This document shows positions 22,310 to 29,347 of a stretch of 40,874 nucleotides of DNA, one piece after another. The notes beneath the pieces were generated by a model. It worked only from the letters and a program-made list of their open reading frames with translations, was not told the DNA's origin and searched no databases. The DNA comes from a virus. The translations under genes were made by a program, and so were the position numbers. The stretch is taken from positions 1 to 40,874 of the IMG/VR virus record IMGVR_UViG_3300036791_000907; one strand, written 5' to 3'. How positions within the stretch are numbered: position 1 is the stretch's first letter; the number at the start of each line of letters is the position of its first letter.

Positions 22310-24036
22310 GTCGATTCAGCCTCTTCCCGTCGAGGGTGGCGTTTTCTGAGCTGCTCGAGAATGTTTTCAAACTCTGTCGCGGGCGCGCCTCTTCGAATCA
22401 TTCCGCCGCCCTCAATCTCAGGCCCGCCGGTCACAGGCACGCGGCGTGAAATATCCATAGCTAATCCATGGCCGAATTCCTCACGCTGCTGTGTCTGTTG
22501 CTGTTGCGCACGCACGCGCTGTTGTTGCTGTTTTCTCCACAGCGCTGCACGATCATGCCCGCCAGGACCCCCGTCCCAGTCATTGTAGGTTTCACCGAAG
22601 CGAATCACGCGACCACCACGCCATCCAACATTGGGATCGCGTCCGCTGCCTTGATCAGTTGCGCCGCCAATTAAATTGCTTCCACGTAGCGCGGTCTCAA
22701 GTCCAGCATTCAACCGGGCGGCGCGCTCGGGATTGTTTTGCAAGGCTCGCATTTCGCGACCTAACTTGCCGAAATTCACCGGCCCATAGAATCCGCTATG
22801 GATCATGTCGTGGACGGAAGTGCGTGCATAGTTGCTGCGATTCAAAAGCGATTCGGCGACCGCTGCAGGATCGTGTTCATGCTCTAATGCGAGGACCGCA
22901 AGAGCTTCCCAGCGTCGGCGCGGGTCTTGCAGCTCGGTGGCTAACCGCGAACGCTCTTGCTGCAACACGCGACTGAATCCTGCTGTTGGCGGCGTATCGG
23001 TGCCTGCCAGTCTGCCCTGGTTCACCTGTGCGTTGGTGGGCTCGGTGACATCGGCGCTGCGGCCAGGCGGGGCAATGCCCATATCGGAGTATCCCGCCCC
23101 CGAACCCGTTGGATATTCGCCACGAATAGGGCGACGAAAGCGGCCATAAGGCCCAAGGCCGGAAGTCGGAGATGGCATGCGACCACCGCCCGGAGGGACA
23201 CCAGCGAGTTGCGCTACTAGCGGAGCAAGTCCGCCCAAGCCGAGCGCGTTAAGAATTGCCTGGATTGGATTTAGACCTCCAGGCGGTAAAGCCCCGGCGA
23301 CTTGCGGTGTGGCGGTCGCAGTCGCCGGGACGGCCCCGGTCATGGTCGGGGCTTGCCGCTGCGCTGGTTGTGACGCGGCGGTCTGTTGTGGTTGCTGCGG
23401 TTGCGGCGCGCCTGGTTGCTGTGGCGCGCCTGGTTGCTGTGGTTGCGGTGTCACAGGTTGGTCAACTGAGGGCGAGCCACCTATTTGTGGCTGTGCCAAC
23501 TGCGGCAAGGTCACGGGTTGGTCTGCTCTTGGCGTGCCTATTGGCTGTGTCGGCTGCTGTGTAAATCCAGTGAAACCAGCGGGCGGCGCCCCCAGAACGG
23601 AGCGGAGCCAATTGGGTTTAGCGCCATCGCCATCTGTCTGAGTTTGCGGCTGAGTGACATCGCTCTTGTCACTCGTCTGCTGTTGTGGTGGCACCTGCCC
23701 GCTTGGGTCTTGCTGAGCTTGCTGAGTTTGTGGCGCGCCAGGCGCAAAGAGACTGCCCGACCCCGTTGGACTGAAGATACCACCCGGCTCGTACAATGCA
23801 GGATCGAACCCCGAAGTAGTGGTGGCCGTGCTGGTTGGCAAAAGATTAGAGAGGTCTGAGGTGGTCGGACTCACAAGGCTGGAGAGGTCTACCCCAGTTG
23901 TAGTCAGCGCGGGCAAAGGTGAGAACGTCGGAGCGCTAGTTGGCAATGCCCCACCGGCGGTTGGCGAAGCTCCGGTCTGGGCGCTACCTGTACCACCGGT
24001 TCCGAGCAAGCCGCCACTTGTATCGACTGGGTTCAT
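22306..24036 (-). CDS. Virion-associated protein with SleB-like cell-wall hydrolase domain
   Basis: The 576-residue product has a long low-complexity proline/glutamine/threonine-rich region to about residue 340. At about 375-470 a domain resembles SleB-type cell-wall hydrolases: E-A-L-A-V-L-A-L-E-H-E, A-V-A-E-S-L-L-N-R-S, then S-V-H-D-M-I-H-S-G-F-Y-G-P-V-N. Such a domain would open peptidoglycan locally during DNA entry, distinct from the endolysin that acts at lysis. A glutamine-rich helix follows (about residue 500-520). Start and stop overlap the neighbours (ATGA). Confidence 0.65.
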   Translation of the reverse strand: MNPVDTSGGLLGTGGTGSAQTGASPTAGGALPTSAPTFSPLPALTTTGVDLSSLVSPTTSDLSNLLPTSTATTTSGFDPALYEPGGIFSPTGSGSLFAPGAPQTQQAQQDPSGQVPPQQQTSDKSDVTQPQTQTDGDGAKPNWLRSVLGAPPAGFTGFTQQPTQPIGTPRADQPVTLPQLAQPQIGGSPSVDQPVTPQPQQPGAPQQPGAPQPQQPQQTAASQPAQRQAPTMTGAVPATATATPQVAGALPPGGLNPIQAILNALGLGGLAPLVAQLAGVPPGGGRMPSPTSGLGPYGRFRRPIRGEYPTGSGAGYSDMGIAPPGRSADVTEPTNAQVNQGRLAGTDTPPTAGFSRVLQQERSRLATELQDPRRRWEALAVLALEHEHDPAAVAESLLNRSNYARTSVHDMIHSGFYGPVNFGKLGREMRALQNNPERAARLNAGLETALRGSNLIGGATDQGSGRDPNVGWRGGRVIRFGETYNDWDGGPGGHDRAALWRKQQQQRVRAQQQQTQQREEFGHGLAMDISRRVPVTGGPEIEGGGMIRRGAPATEFENILEQLRKRHPRREEAEST

Positions 24037-24683
24037 CCGCCCCCGCCTCCACTTGTGCCTGCGCCTGTTGCGGCCCCGCCAAAAGTTGTATTCAGGCCGC
24101 CTACAATGTTCTTCAAGTTTGACTGTCCTTGCTGGAATGCTTGATTCGAGGCGTTCGCTGCTGCAATTTCCGCGTTGAGTGTTCCCTGTTGGAAATTCTG
24201 CTGTGTTTGAGCGGCAAGTTGTTCTGCGCTCAGCGTACCTCCAGCAGCGATCTGCTCTGCGCTCAATGTGCCTTGTGCAGCGATTTGCTCTGCGCTCAGC
24301 GTACCCTGTTGCGTGGACAGTCCGAGCTGTTGGTTCTTCTCAATGAATTGTTGTTCCTCTGCCAATCTTGCCAATTCGTTAGCACCGAGGTCTTGTCCCT
24401 GCATCGTTGATCCGCCGAGACCCAAGCGGGCATAGATGTCGCGCGTCCGAGCGTCTTGCTGTCCGCCGAAAAAATTTGTAGCGGCGGTTTGTGTCGGCGA
24501 AAGTCCCATGTTCAATAGCGCATTGAGATCGAAAGGATTTTGGAAATTTGCAAATGGATTTTGAAAATCCTGAAACGGATTTGTGACCGGGAACGGCGTG
24601 AAGGGGTTGGTGATGTTGAATGCGGGACTCGTCCCGCCAAACAATCCGGCAATGCCGCTTCCGGCTTGAATTAAACCGGCCAT
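24033..24683 (-). CDS. Virion protein with NPF motifs and 11-residue tandem repeats
   Basis: The 216-residue protein starts at an ATG with AGGAGG nine bases upstream, in the end of the preceding gene. Residues about 22-52 contain four N-P-F motifs. Residues about 125-158 are three tandem 11-residue units with the core G-T-L-S-A-E-Q-(I/L)-A-A, encoded by 33-bp repeats at 24211-24309. The C-terminus is glycine-rich. The layout suggests a helical, repeat-built internal virion or neck protein, but no family is recognised. The repeats are likely to vary in number between relatives. Confidence 0.6.
   Translation of the reverse strand: MAGLIQAGSGIAGLFGGTSPAFNITNPFTPFPVTNPFQDFQNPFANFQNPFDLNALLNMGLSPTQTAATNFFGGQQDARTRDIYARLGLGGSTMQGQDLGANELARLAEEQQFIEKNQQLGLSTQQGTLSAEQIAAQGTLSAEQIAAGGTLSAEQLAAQTQQNFQQGTLNAEIAAANASNQAFQQGQSNLKNIVGGLNTTFGGAATGAGTSGGGGG
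24211..24309 (-). repeat. Three 33-bp tandem repeats inside a virion gene
   Basis: Units at 24211-24243, 24244-24276 and 24277-24309 are alike except for a few positions and stay in frame. Each encodes one 11-residue G-T-L-S-A-E-Q-x-A-A-x unit. A degenerate related unit (G-T-L-N-A-E-I-A-A) lies further downstream in the protein. Confidence 0.85.
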
Positions 24684-24684
24684 C

Positions 24685-25182
24685 TCAGCACCTCCTGAGA
24701 TCGATCTCAAAACGCGAAGTGATTTCTCTCGCGCCAACGCGAAGCGCTAGTGGTCGCAAATCATACTCCGTGTCTGAGCATATGCGCCACCTAGCTGCGT
24801 TGCGTTTACGTGCCCACGCAATAGAGGCCCGCAGTAGTGTAATGACCTGCCATCCGGCGTCATCATCCGCGCAGATGGCAATTACATTCACTTCCGGCTC
24901 TCCGGGTAACCAGGGCAGCACGGTCGTCAGTGCCCCGATAAACGCATCTTCGGTGCGTGCCGCATAAAAGTTCAATGCTTCTGGAATGACAACGAGCTTG
25001 AACCAGCGCGCGGTCGTGTCCGCGTCGTAGCGTTCGCCATAGCGTTTTGCGAACAGGTAATGCAGCCAGGGTAAATCGGCTTCGACCAGCAACCTAGGCG
25101 TTAATCGAACGGGTACGTCAAAACCGGCGGGAGCGAGTTCGTCGTGACGTAATGTTCTTGATGGTTCGCGAACACAAACCAC
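24685..25182 (-). CDS. GNAT-like acetyltransferase domain protein
   Basis: The longest frame gives 165 residues, but the first 27 codons overlap the upstream gene, so the true start is probably further in; no ribosome site decides it. The fold pattern fits GNAT acyltransferases: an N-terminal strand with V-E-A-D-L-P-W-L, a hydrophobic A-F-I-G-A-L-T-T-V strand, then W-Q-V-I-T-L-L-R-A-S-I-A-W-A-R-K and R-I-C-S-D-T. GNAT-like proteins recur near internal virion genes in several short-tailed phages. The acyl-CoA loop (Q/R-x-x-G-x-G/A) is not clear, so activity is uncertain. Confidence 0.55.
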   Translation of the reverse strand: MVCVREPSRTLRHDELAPAGFDVPVRLTPRLLVEADLPWLHYLFAKRYGERYDADTTARWFKLVVIPEALNFYAARTEDAFIGALTTVLPWLPGEPEVNVIAICADDDAGWQVITLLRASIAWARKRNAARWRICSDTEYDLRPLALRVGAREITSRFEIDLRRC

Positions 25183-25514
25183 GCTCGTTGCCTCGCATTG
25201 CTCCAGTCAGTCACTTCCAATAATTTGTTCTCGGGTGCGCTGACTGTCAGCGTTCCTGGATACGGCGGGCCTTCGGGTGGGTTGATTAGACCCCATGTCG
25301 GAACCGTGCTGATGGCATCAGTTTGTGCCGTCTGATGCCGCCGTAGCCACATCTTATTATCATGGAACGGGTCGAGGTTGTAAGGCAACACCGAGAAGCG
25401 TGTCAGCGGAGCCATCGCACCGAGAAACTGTCGGTGCGACATCATGTGCTCAAACGCAAAGTTAGCCTGCTCGTTTGGGCTGTCGTTCAGCACCAAGAGC
25501 GAGGCTAACGACAT
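25101..25514 (-). CDS. Hypothetical virion-operon protein
   Basis: The 137-residue product has aromatic, proline-rich strands and motifs such as F-E-H-M-M-S-H-R-Q-F and P-T-W-G-L-I-N-P-P-E-G-P-P-Y. The ATG at 25514 overlaps the previous stop (TGATG) and has GGAG upstream; a GTG at 25517 is an alternative. Its 3' end overlaps the GNAT-like frame by 82 bases. Unknown family. Confidence 0.6.
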   Translation of the reverse strand: MSLASLLVLNDSPNEQANFAFEHMMSHRQFLGAMAPLTRFSVLPYNLDPFHDNKMWLRRHQTAQTDAISTVPTWGLINPPEGPPYPGTLTVSAPENKLLEVTDWSNARQRAWFVFANHQEHYVTTNSLPPVLTYPFD

Positions 25515-25813
25515 CACTCTCCGTCGCGCTTGGAACGGGATTCGCGGGACAAAAGCGAAGAGGGTTCGCGTACTTGCGGGGCACGAGTAGCGGATGTGCC
25601 GATAGGGTCCATTTTCCTTGGTGTCACCCTATCGAGTCCGAAGTCGCTTGAATTTCCTTCCCCGGTTAATCCTCCTGGACCTACGCCGCGCGAGGTTCCG
25701 AGACGCAAAGGTCCGGCGAGTGAGCGCGTGGATTTCAGAATCCCGTCCGGGTGCTGATAGAATCCCACCGGCTCCCGCTTGATCCTCGGCCATTCGCTTT
25801 CCTTCTCAGCCAT
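25514..25813 (-). CDS. Hypothetical hydrophilic protein
   Basis: The 99-residue product is hydrophilic, rich in glycine, serine, proline and arginine, with no visible fold or membrane segment. It starts eight bases before the end of the VRR-NUC gene and stops within the next start. Position inside a coupled chain supports that it is translated. No function can be assigned. Confidence 0.55.
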   Translation of the reverse strand: MAEKESEWPRIKREPVGFYQHPDGILKSTRSLAGPLRLGTSRGVGPGGLTGEGNSSDFGLDRVTPRKMDPIGTSATRAPQVREPSSLLSRESRSKRDGE

Positions 25814-26270
25814 TAGCGCCTCCCACGTCTGCGGTGACGGCGCGCTTTTCGGAGGTTGCGCCTAGATGCCCGTCGTTGGTGCTTTGTTGCCATGATCGCG
25901 GCCCTGTCATTTTTCGCAGCGGGACTTTCGTGCACAAAACATTGATAACGTCGTCAATGCTGCGGCATACATGCATGTATACGCCAGCGTCGATTAGTTT
26001 ATCGAAGGTTTCCTCTTGTGCTGGCGAGAGGCGGTTCGAATTAGTCTTTAGCTCGATACCGATACAACCGCCGCCGAAAAACACCATGATGTCCGGCATG
26101 CCAGCCTTGAGGCCGCTTTTCTTGAGCCGCTGTGCCATGCTTGGGCTAAGAACGCCCCAGCCTGCCGGGAACGTCGTATAAAACGCAGGCGGCAACAGAG
26201 CCCAATCAAGAAACTCTGCGACCGAGAGATGGAGCTGTGTCTCGGTCGGCCCGCGAATTGTTCTCGTCAC
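25806..26270 (-). CDS. VRR-NUC domain nuclease
   Basis: With a GTG start at 26270 that overlaps the stop of the arginine-rich 42-residue gene (GTGA), the product has 154 residues. It shows the VRR-NUC set: an early acidic residue in P-T-E-T-Q-L-H-L, then G-M-P-D-I-M-V-F-F, then G-I-E-L-K-T and R-L-S-P-A-Q. This is a PD-(D/E)xK-type nuclease family acting on branched DNA such as Holliday junctions. Here it lies in the late virion operon, so trimming branched DNA before packaging is a reasonable guess. The frame stays open to 26528, but that extension overlaps two better-supported small genes. Confidence 0.82.
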   Translation of the reverse strand: MTRTIRGPTETQLHLSVAEFLDWALLPPAFYTTFPAGWGVLSPSMAQRLKKSGLKAGMPDIMVFFGGGCIGIELKTNSNRLSPAQEETFDKLIDAGVYMHVCRSIDDVINVLCTKVPLRKMTGPRSWQQSTNDGHLGATSEKRAVTADVGGANG

Positions 26271-26395
26271 CGTCGACTGCCTCTCACCGGCCCGGTGCGA
26301 CCGCCGAAACGCGGCGAGCGGCGAAACCGGCGGCCGATGGTCATCGCAGCCATCGGCATGCGGCGCACCCGCATTTTTCGACCCCGGCGTGCCAT
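26267..26395 (-). CDS. Arginine-rich mini-protein, 42 residues
   Basis: This short gene begins M-A-R-R-G-R-K-M-R-V-R-R and contains 15 arginines and one lysine in 42 residues, with no acidic residue. Its ATG overlaps the preceding stop (TGATG), GGGAG lies seven bases upstream, and its own stop overlaps the VRR-NUC GTG. The first seven residues are identical to those of the 23-residue protein encoded at 27176-27247, so they look related. A protamine-like or adenovirus mu-like role in condensing or delivering DNA is inferred from composition only. Confidence 0.65.
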   Translation of the reverse strand: MARRGRKMRVRRMPMAAMTIGRRFRRSPRFGGRTGPVRGSRR

Positions 26396-26577
26396 CAGTA
26401 TCTCCCGCTGCGCCGCGAGCGCCGGTAGCGCTGTCCGCCGCCATTGTGCGGACTACAGTCCCTTGCATATTTGGCGCGAGTTCTTGATGCAGGGACCTCG
26501 GTTTTTCGTTGTGTAACACCGCGACCACCTGCTGGGTCTACGCGACTACGCGCACCCAGATCGACACCTCTAGCCAT
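26395..26577 (-). CDS. Arginine-rich small protein, 60 residues
   Basis: The 60-residue product begins M-A-R-G-V-D-L and carries 14 arginines, most densely in its last ten residues. AAAGGAGG lies five bases upstream of the ATG, inside the last codons of the HNH gene, and the ATG overlaps the HNH stop (TGATG). It belongs to the same tandem basic cluster as its neighbours but has a few acidic residues. Function unknown; nucleic acid binding is likely. Confidence 0.6.
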   Translation of the reverse strand: MARGVDLGARSRVDPAGGRGVTQRKTEVPASRTRAKYARDCSPHNGGGQRYRRSRRSGRY

Positions 26578-27014
26578 CAAAGCCTCCTTTCGCGAAGCTT
26601 ATTCTGATATCGCCTTTGCGCAAGTCTACTGCACTCTCGACAGAAGCGAGACTTCCCCTGCCAATAGGTGTTTTCTGGATTGTACTCGTGCCCGTGCGGA
26701 CAATGGGTTTTTGCCGCATGGCGCAAACGAGTAATGGTAGGACAGGAACTTCGCATGATATTTACATGAGGCGTGACTGCCTCAAGATGAGCTGGATTTA
26801 CACAGCAGCGTAGTCGGCAAATATGATCAATCTGTAATCCCGGCGCGATTGGACCGCTCACGCACTCATAAACAACTCGGGCTACCCCGGCGGTTTTACC
26901 GTTAAATTTGGCTCGGGCGTAACCATCAGGATGAATATACCCTAGCCAAATCCAGCAGCCGGTGTTGGGCTCAGGAATCGAATTTTTCTCTATGGCTTCA
27001 AGAGAAGCTTTCAC
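26577..27014 (-). CDS. HNH homing endonuclease with C-terminal zinc-binding tail
   Basis: The 145-residue product (GTG start overlapping the previous stop, GTGA) is a typical HNH_3 protein: T-G-C-W-I-W-L-G near residue 18, G-Y-A-R, then Q-I-D-H-I-C-R-x-R-C-C-V-N-P-A-H-L-E as the beta-beta-alpha metal core. A C-terminal C-P-H-G-H-E-Y and F-C-R-E-C form another metal site common in this family. It sits within the cluster of arginine-rich mini-genes, as if inserted there, yet keeps overlapping start and stop codons with both neighbours. It probably spreads itself by cutting related phages. Confidence 0.85.
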   Translation of the reverse strand: MKASLEAIEKNSIPEPNTGCWIWLGYIHPDGYARAKFNGKTAGVARVVYECVSGPIAPGLQIDHICRLRCCVNPAHLEAVTPHVNIMRSSCPTITRLRHAAKTHCPHGHEYNPENTYWQGKSRFCRECSRLAQRRYQNKLRERRL

Positions 27015-27175
27015 AACCGTCTCATTCGTCTGGCCCCATTAGGCGGGCCTTTGCGATAGGAATTAGGCCGGGGGTAGAAGCTAGGCATGCGCCAACCTCC
27101 CGGCCTCAATTCTTTGGGCTGTAAAGCCCTCCTGAGATTGCGCGTATTGTTTAGGCCAATACGCGGGGCGGGCAT
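27011..27175 (-). CDS. Basic small protein, 54 residues (or 25 from an inner start)
   Basis: The frame starts at an ATG directly after the stop of the 23-residue gene (TAA-ATG) and encodes 54 residues with 12 arginines, two lysines and one acidic residue. An internal ATG at 27088 has GGGAGG eight bases upstream and would give a 25-residue basic protein; either or both may be made. The stop overlaps the HNH start (GTGA). It belongs to the tandem basic cluster. Confidence 0.5.
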   Translation of the reverse strand: MPAPRIGLNNTRNLRRALQPKELRPGGWRMPSFYPRPNSYRKGPPNGARRMRRL

Positions 27176-27247
27176 TTACCGTCTCCGTCCTCGCCTACGA
27201 CCGCCGCGACGGCCCCGCTTATGCGACTTTCGACCTCTCCGTGCCAT
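27176..27247 (-). CDS. Arginine-rich mini-protein, 23 residues
   Basis: The gene encodes 23 residues starting M-A-R-R-G-R-K-S-H-K-R-G, with 12 arginines, two lysines and no acidic residue. AAAGGAGG lies five bases upstream of the ATG, among the strongest ribosome sites in the window. The first seven residues match the 42-residue protein at 26267-26395. It lies between the nozzle-like gene and the HNH gene. A protamine-like DNA-binding role is inferred. Confidence 0.65.
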   Translation of the reverse strand: MARRGRKSHKRGRRGGRRRGRRR

Positions 27248-27258
27248 GTGGTCCTCCT

Positions 27259-27327
27259 TTATCGCCGCTTGCGAGCACGATTACGACGTGCGCGCCTAGT
27301 CATTCTCAGTCTACGACGTCGTGCCAT
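27259..27327 (-). CDS. Arginine-rich mini-protein, 22 residues
   Basis: The gene encodes 22 residues beginning M-A-R-R-R-R-L-R-M-T-R-R, with 13 arginines and one lysine and no acidic residue. GAGGAG lies nine bases upstream. It is the first of the tandem basic cluster, 36 bases after the nozzle-like gene. Its start M-A-R-R is shared with two other members. It would be missed by most gene callers. Confidence 0.65.
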   Translation of the reverse strand: MARRRRLRMTRRARRNRARKRR

Positions 27328-27363
27328 TCTGCTCTTCTCCTCTGTTCAAAAGAGTGTGGTGGT

Positions 27364-29007
27364 TCAAGCGCCGAAAAGGGTACGCTCGTCAGCGGCCAGA
27401 TGCAATCGCTCTATCGAGAAGTCGGGCGAAATGCTCTCAAGGTCAACGGCCGCTTGAATACCAGCCGCCTCTATCGGCTGCGGAATAATTGCACTCTTCA
27501 GGCCCCGAGTAAGCTGGAAGCCGATTTCTTGCGAACCTCCTGGCATCCCGCCTTCGCTTGCGGTGATGGTGCCGGTGAGTGAAACACCGCTGTTGAATTG
27601 ATCTGTGATCTCAAGAAACACACGTTTGAAATTTTTGATTGTCAGCATTGATTGGCCCGCTCCGCGCAGCGTCTTGGTTGAAAAGCGCTTCACGAGCGCC
27701 GGATCGGGATGGTCGAACAATCGATAAAGGTTCACGCTATCTGTGCCATAAGGAATGATGATGCTGCTGTCTTCGTAGCTTCCAATTTGCGTGAGATTTA
27801 ATCCCTGACTCATCACCGCCCATTGTTCGCCGTTCCACGCAAGCAGCATTGAGCGTTTGCGGCCCCACGGATCAGTAAACAATCCGTTGAACAACATGAC
27901 TTTATAACCAAACATGGTCATCGGCGCGAACGTGGGTTGGAAAGTCGACGTGTCGAGTGTCTTGTAGATGTTCGAAACCTTTTGACCGATCATTTGCGCA
28001 TCGCCGCCAGCCATCAGATAGATTCCGCCATGAAATGCTTCCTGGTCAGTGTCTCCACTGCTGCGGGGACTGCCGTTAGCCATAACGAAAAAGCGTCCCC
28101 AGCGCCCCGCTGGACGTGCAAATCCGTGACCTATTTGCGGGTCCAAATTGCTGTAGGTAAAATTTGTGGTGAACGGAGCGGTTGGTGTTCCAGCGCCCGA
28201 GAACTGTACGTTGCTGATAATGTCCGTTGACGAGTCACCGAAAACATACAGGTAGCCTGCGTTTGCTGCGAGGTCCATGTACGTGATCGCCAGCCTGTCG
28301 CCAAAATATCCGAAACTCCCGCCGCCCAAAGCCGTCGAAAAATTTGCGCCATTGGATGGCGCAGAGAAGCTGATGACGTTCTTGCCAGCAATCCAAAGCC
28401 TATCCTGGTACACCTCCATCGCATAAATTCCAGGCAGACCTGACGGCATAGGCGAGATCGGGTCGACACCAGGAACTTCACCGCTCAGCCATTCAGGCGA
28501 AGGATCACCGGGCGACGACAGTGTCGTGCCGTCCCAAGCATACAATCCTTGCGGAGACCCGATAAGGATTCCACCGCCTTGGCCAGGAGCTGTCCCACCG
28601 ACCCACTGTGGACGCCAAACTTTTACAGAAGCCCACAGATATGGAGGAAATGTTCCCCAGATTTGTCCCAGAGGAACTACTTCTTGGGTATCGAGATCAA
28701 CTTGATCGACCGTGCCATCGTTGAGAAACATCCAGCCCAAGCGGCCTGGTGGTGGTTGTCCGAAGATGGGCGTGTTGAGACCGATGTAGCCGAAGAATAT
28801 CCGTAAAATTAGTTTGCCTGTGGGGGCCGTGTAGATCGGAGCTGAGGGTCCCCAGCACGAGCGCAGGTTACCGGCTGCGATTGCATACAGGTTTTCCTGC
28901 CAGAACAGCTCTTGATCGTCTATCGAGCCTCGAAGTGTTTGCTGATTTAGCCCCGCCCATTTGTCGAGCGTGATCAGATCGGGCGGGTTTGCGCTTTGTA
29001 TGGGCAT
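27364..29007 (-). CDS. Tail nozzle-like (tail tubular protein B-like) protein
   Basis: The 547-residue protein is beta-rich with many glycine, tryptophan and aspartate turns and repeated blade-like segments, which suits the beta-propeller nozzle proteins of short-tailed phages. The start motif I-T-L-D-K-W-A-G-L-N with an N-terminal set of parameters to be read out is typical of this group. It follows the adaptor-like gene at 29344-30036. The ATG at 29007 has GAGGACGG directly upstream but lies inside the preceding wHTH gene, giving a 140-base overlap. Assignment rests on pattern and gene order. Confidence 0.6.
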   Translation of the reverse strand: MPIQSANPPDLITLDKWAGLNQQTLRGSIDDQELFWQENLYAIAAGNLRSCWGPSAPIYTAPTGKLILRIFFGYIGLNTPIFGQPPPGRLGWMFLNDGTVDQVDLDTQEVVPLGQIWGTFPPYLWASVKVWRPQWVGGTAPGQGGGILIGSPQGLYAWDGTTLSSPGDPSPEWLSGEVPGVDPISPMPSGLPGIYAMEVYQDRLWIAGKNVISFSAPSNGANFSTALGGGSFGYFGDRLAITYMDLAANAGYLYVFGDSSTDIISNVQFSGAGTPTAPFTTNFTYSNLDPQIGHGFARPAGRWGRFFVMANGSPRSSGDTDQEAFHGGIYLMAGGDAQMIGQKVSNIYKTLDTSTFQPTFAPMTMFGYKVMLFNGLFTDPWGRKRSMLLAWNGEQWAVMSQGLNLTQIGSYEDSSIIIPYGTDSVNLYRLFDHPDPALVKRFSTKTLRGAGQSMLTIKNFKRVFLEITDQFNSGVSLTGTITASEGGMPGGSQEIGFQLTRGLKSAIIPQPIEAAGIQAAVDLESISPDFSIERLHLAADERTLFGA

Positions 29008-29347
29008 CCGTCCTCACCAAATAGTAAATCGACCCAGGGCCACCCGTTGCTGTGATCTCATAACCTTGGGATCGCAGCTCCTTGTTGGCGTGCCAGACAT
29101 GCACAGAGACTACGTTAGGATTATCCGGCCCGCCATTGGGGTCGTCACCATAAACTAGCCAGATCAGTTGTGCGCGCGTAACCCCGTGTGGACGGGTCGC
29201 GATGACATCCAAGATGCGTTGTCGTATTGGGCCGCTCACCAGAAGCTTTCGTGGGCAGGGGCGGCCAGACAGAGGGCAGATCGGCTCAACCACGGTTTCT
29301 TCCCCAAGAAAAACCGAAGTGTAAAGGTTTTCCAGTGACTCTGTCAA
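28868..29347 (-). CDS. Winged-helix DNA-binding protein inside the tail gene cluster
   Basis: Residues about 30-115 match a transcriptional-regulator-type winged helix (OmpR/PhoB C-terminal style): R-Q-R-I-L-D-V-I-A, then V-T-R-A-Q-L-I-W-L-V-Y-G-D, a recognition helix N-V-V-S-V-H-V-W-H-A-N-K-E-L, and a wing ending I-Y-Y-L-V. There is no receiver domain. The preferred start is TTG at 29347, overlapping the previous stop (TTGA), giving 159 residues; a longer frame starts at 29410. The last 46 codons overlap the nozzle-like gene in another frame. A cysteine pair (C-P-L-S-G-R-P-C) lies near the N-terminus. Confidence 0.6.
   Translation of the reverse strand: MTESLENLYTSVFLGEETVVEPICPLSGRPCPRKLLVSGPIRQRILDVIATRPHGVTRAQLIWLVYGDDPNGGPDNPNVVSVHVWHANKELRSQGYEITATGGPGSIYYLVRTDAHTKRKPARSDHARQMGGAKSANTSRLDRRSRAVLAGKPVCNRSR

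Noticed and set aside
26270-26528. N-terminal extension of the VRR-NUC protein to 240 residues
   Set aside because: The extension overlaps two small genes with strong ribosome sites, lacks motif, and the GTG at 26270 fits the coupled start pattern seen throughout.
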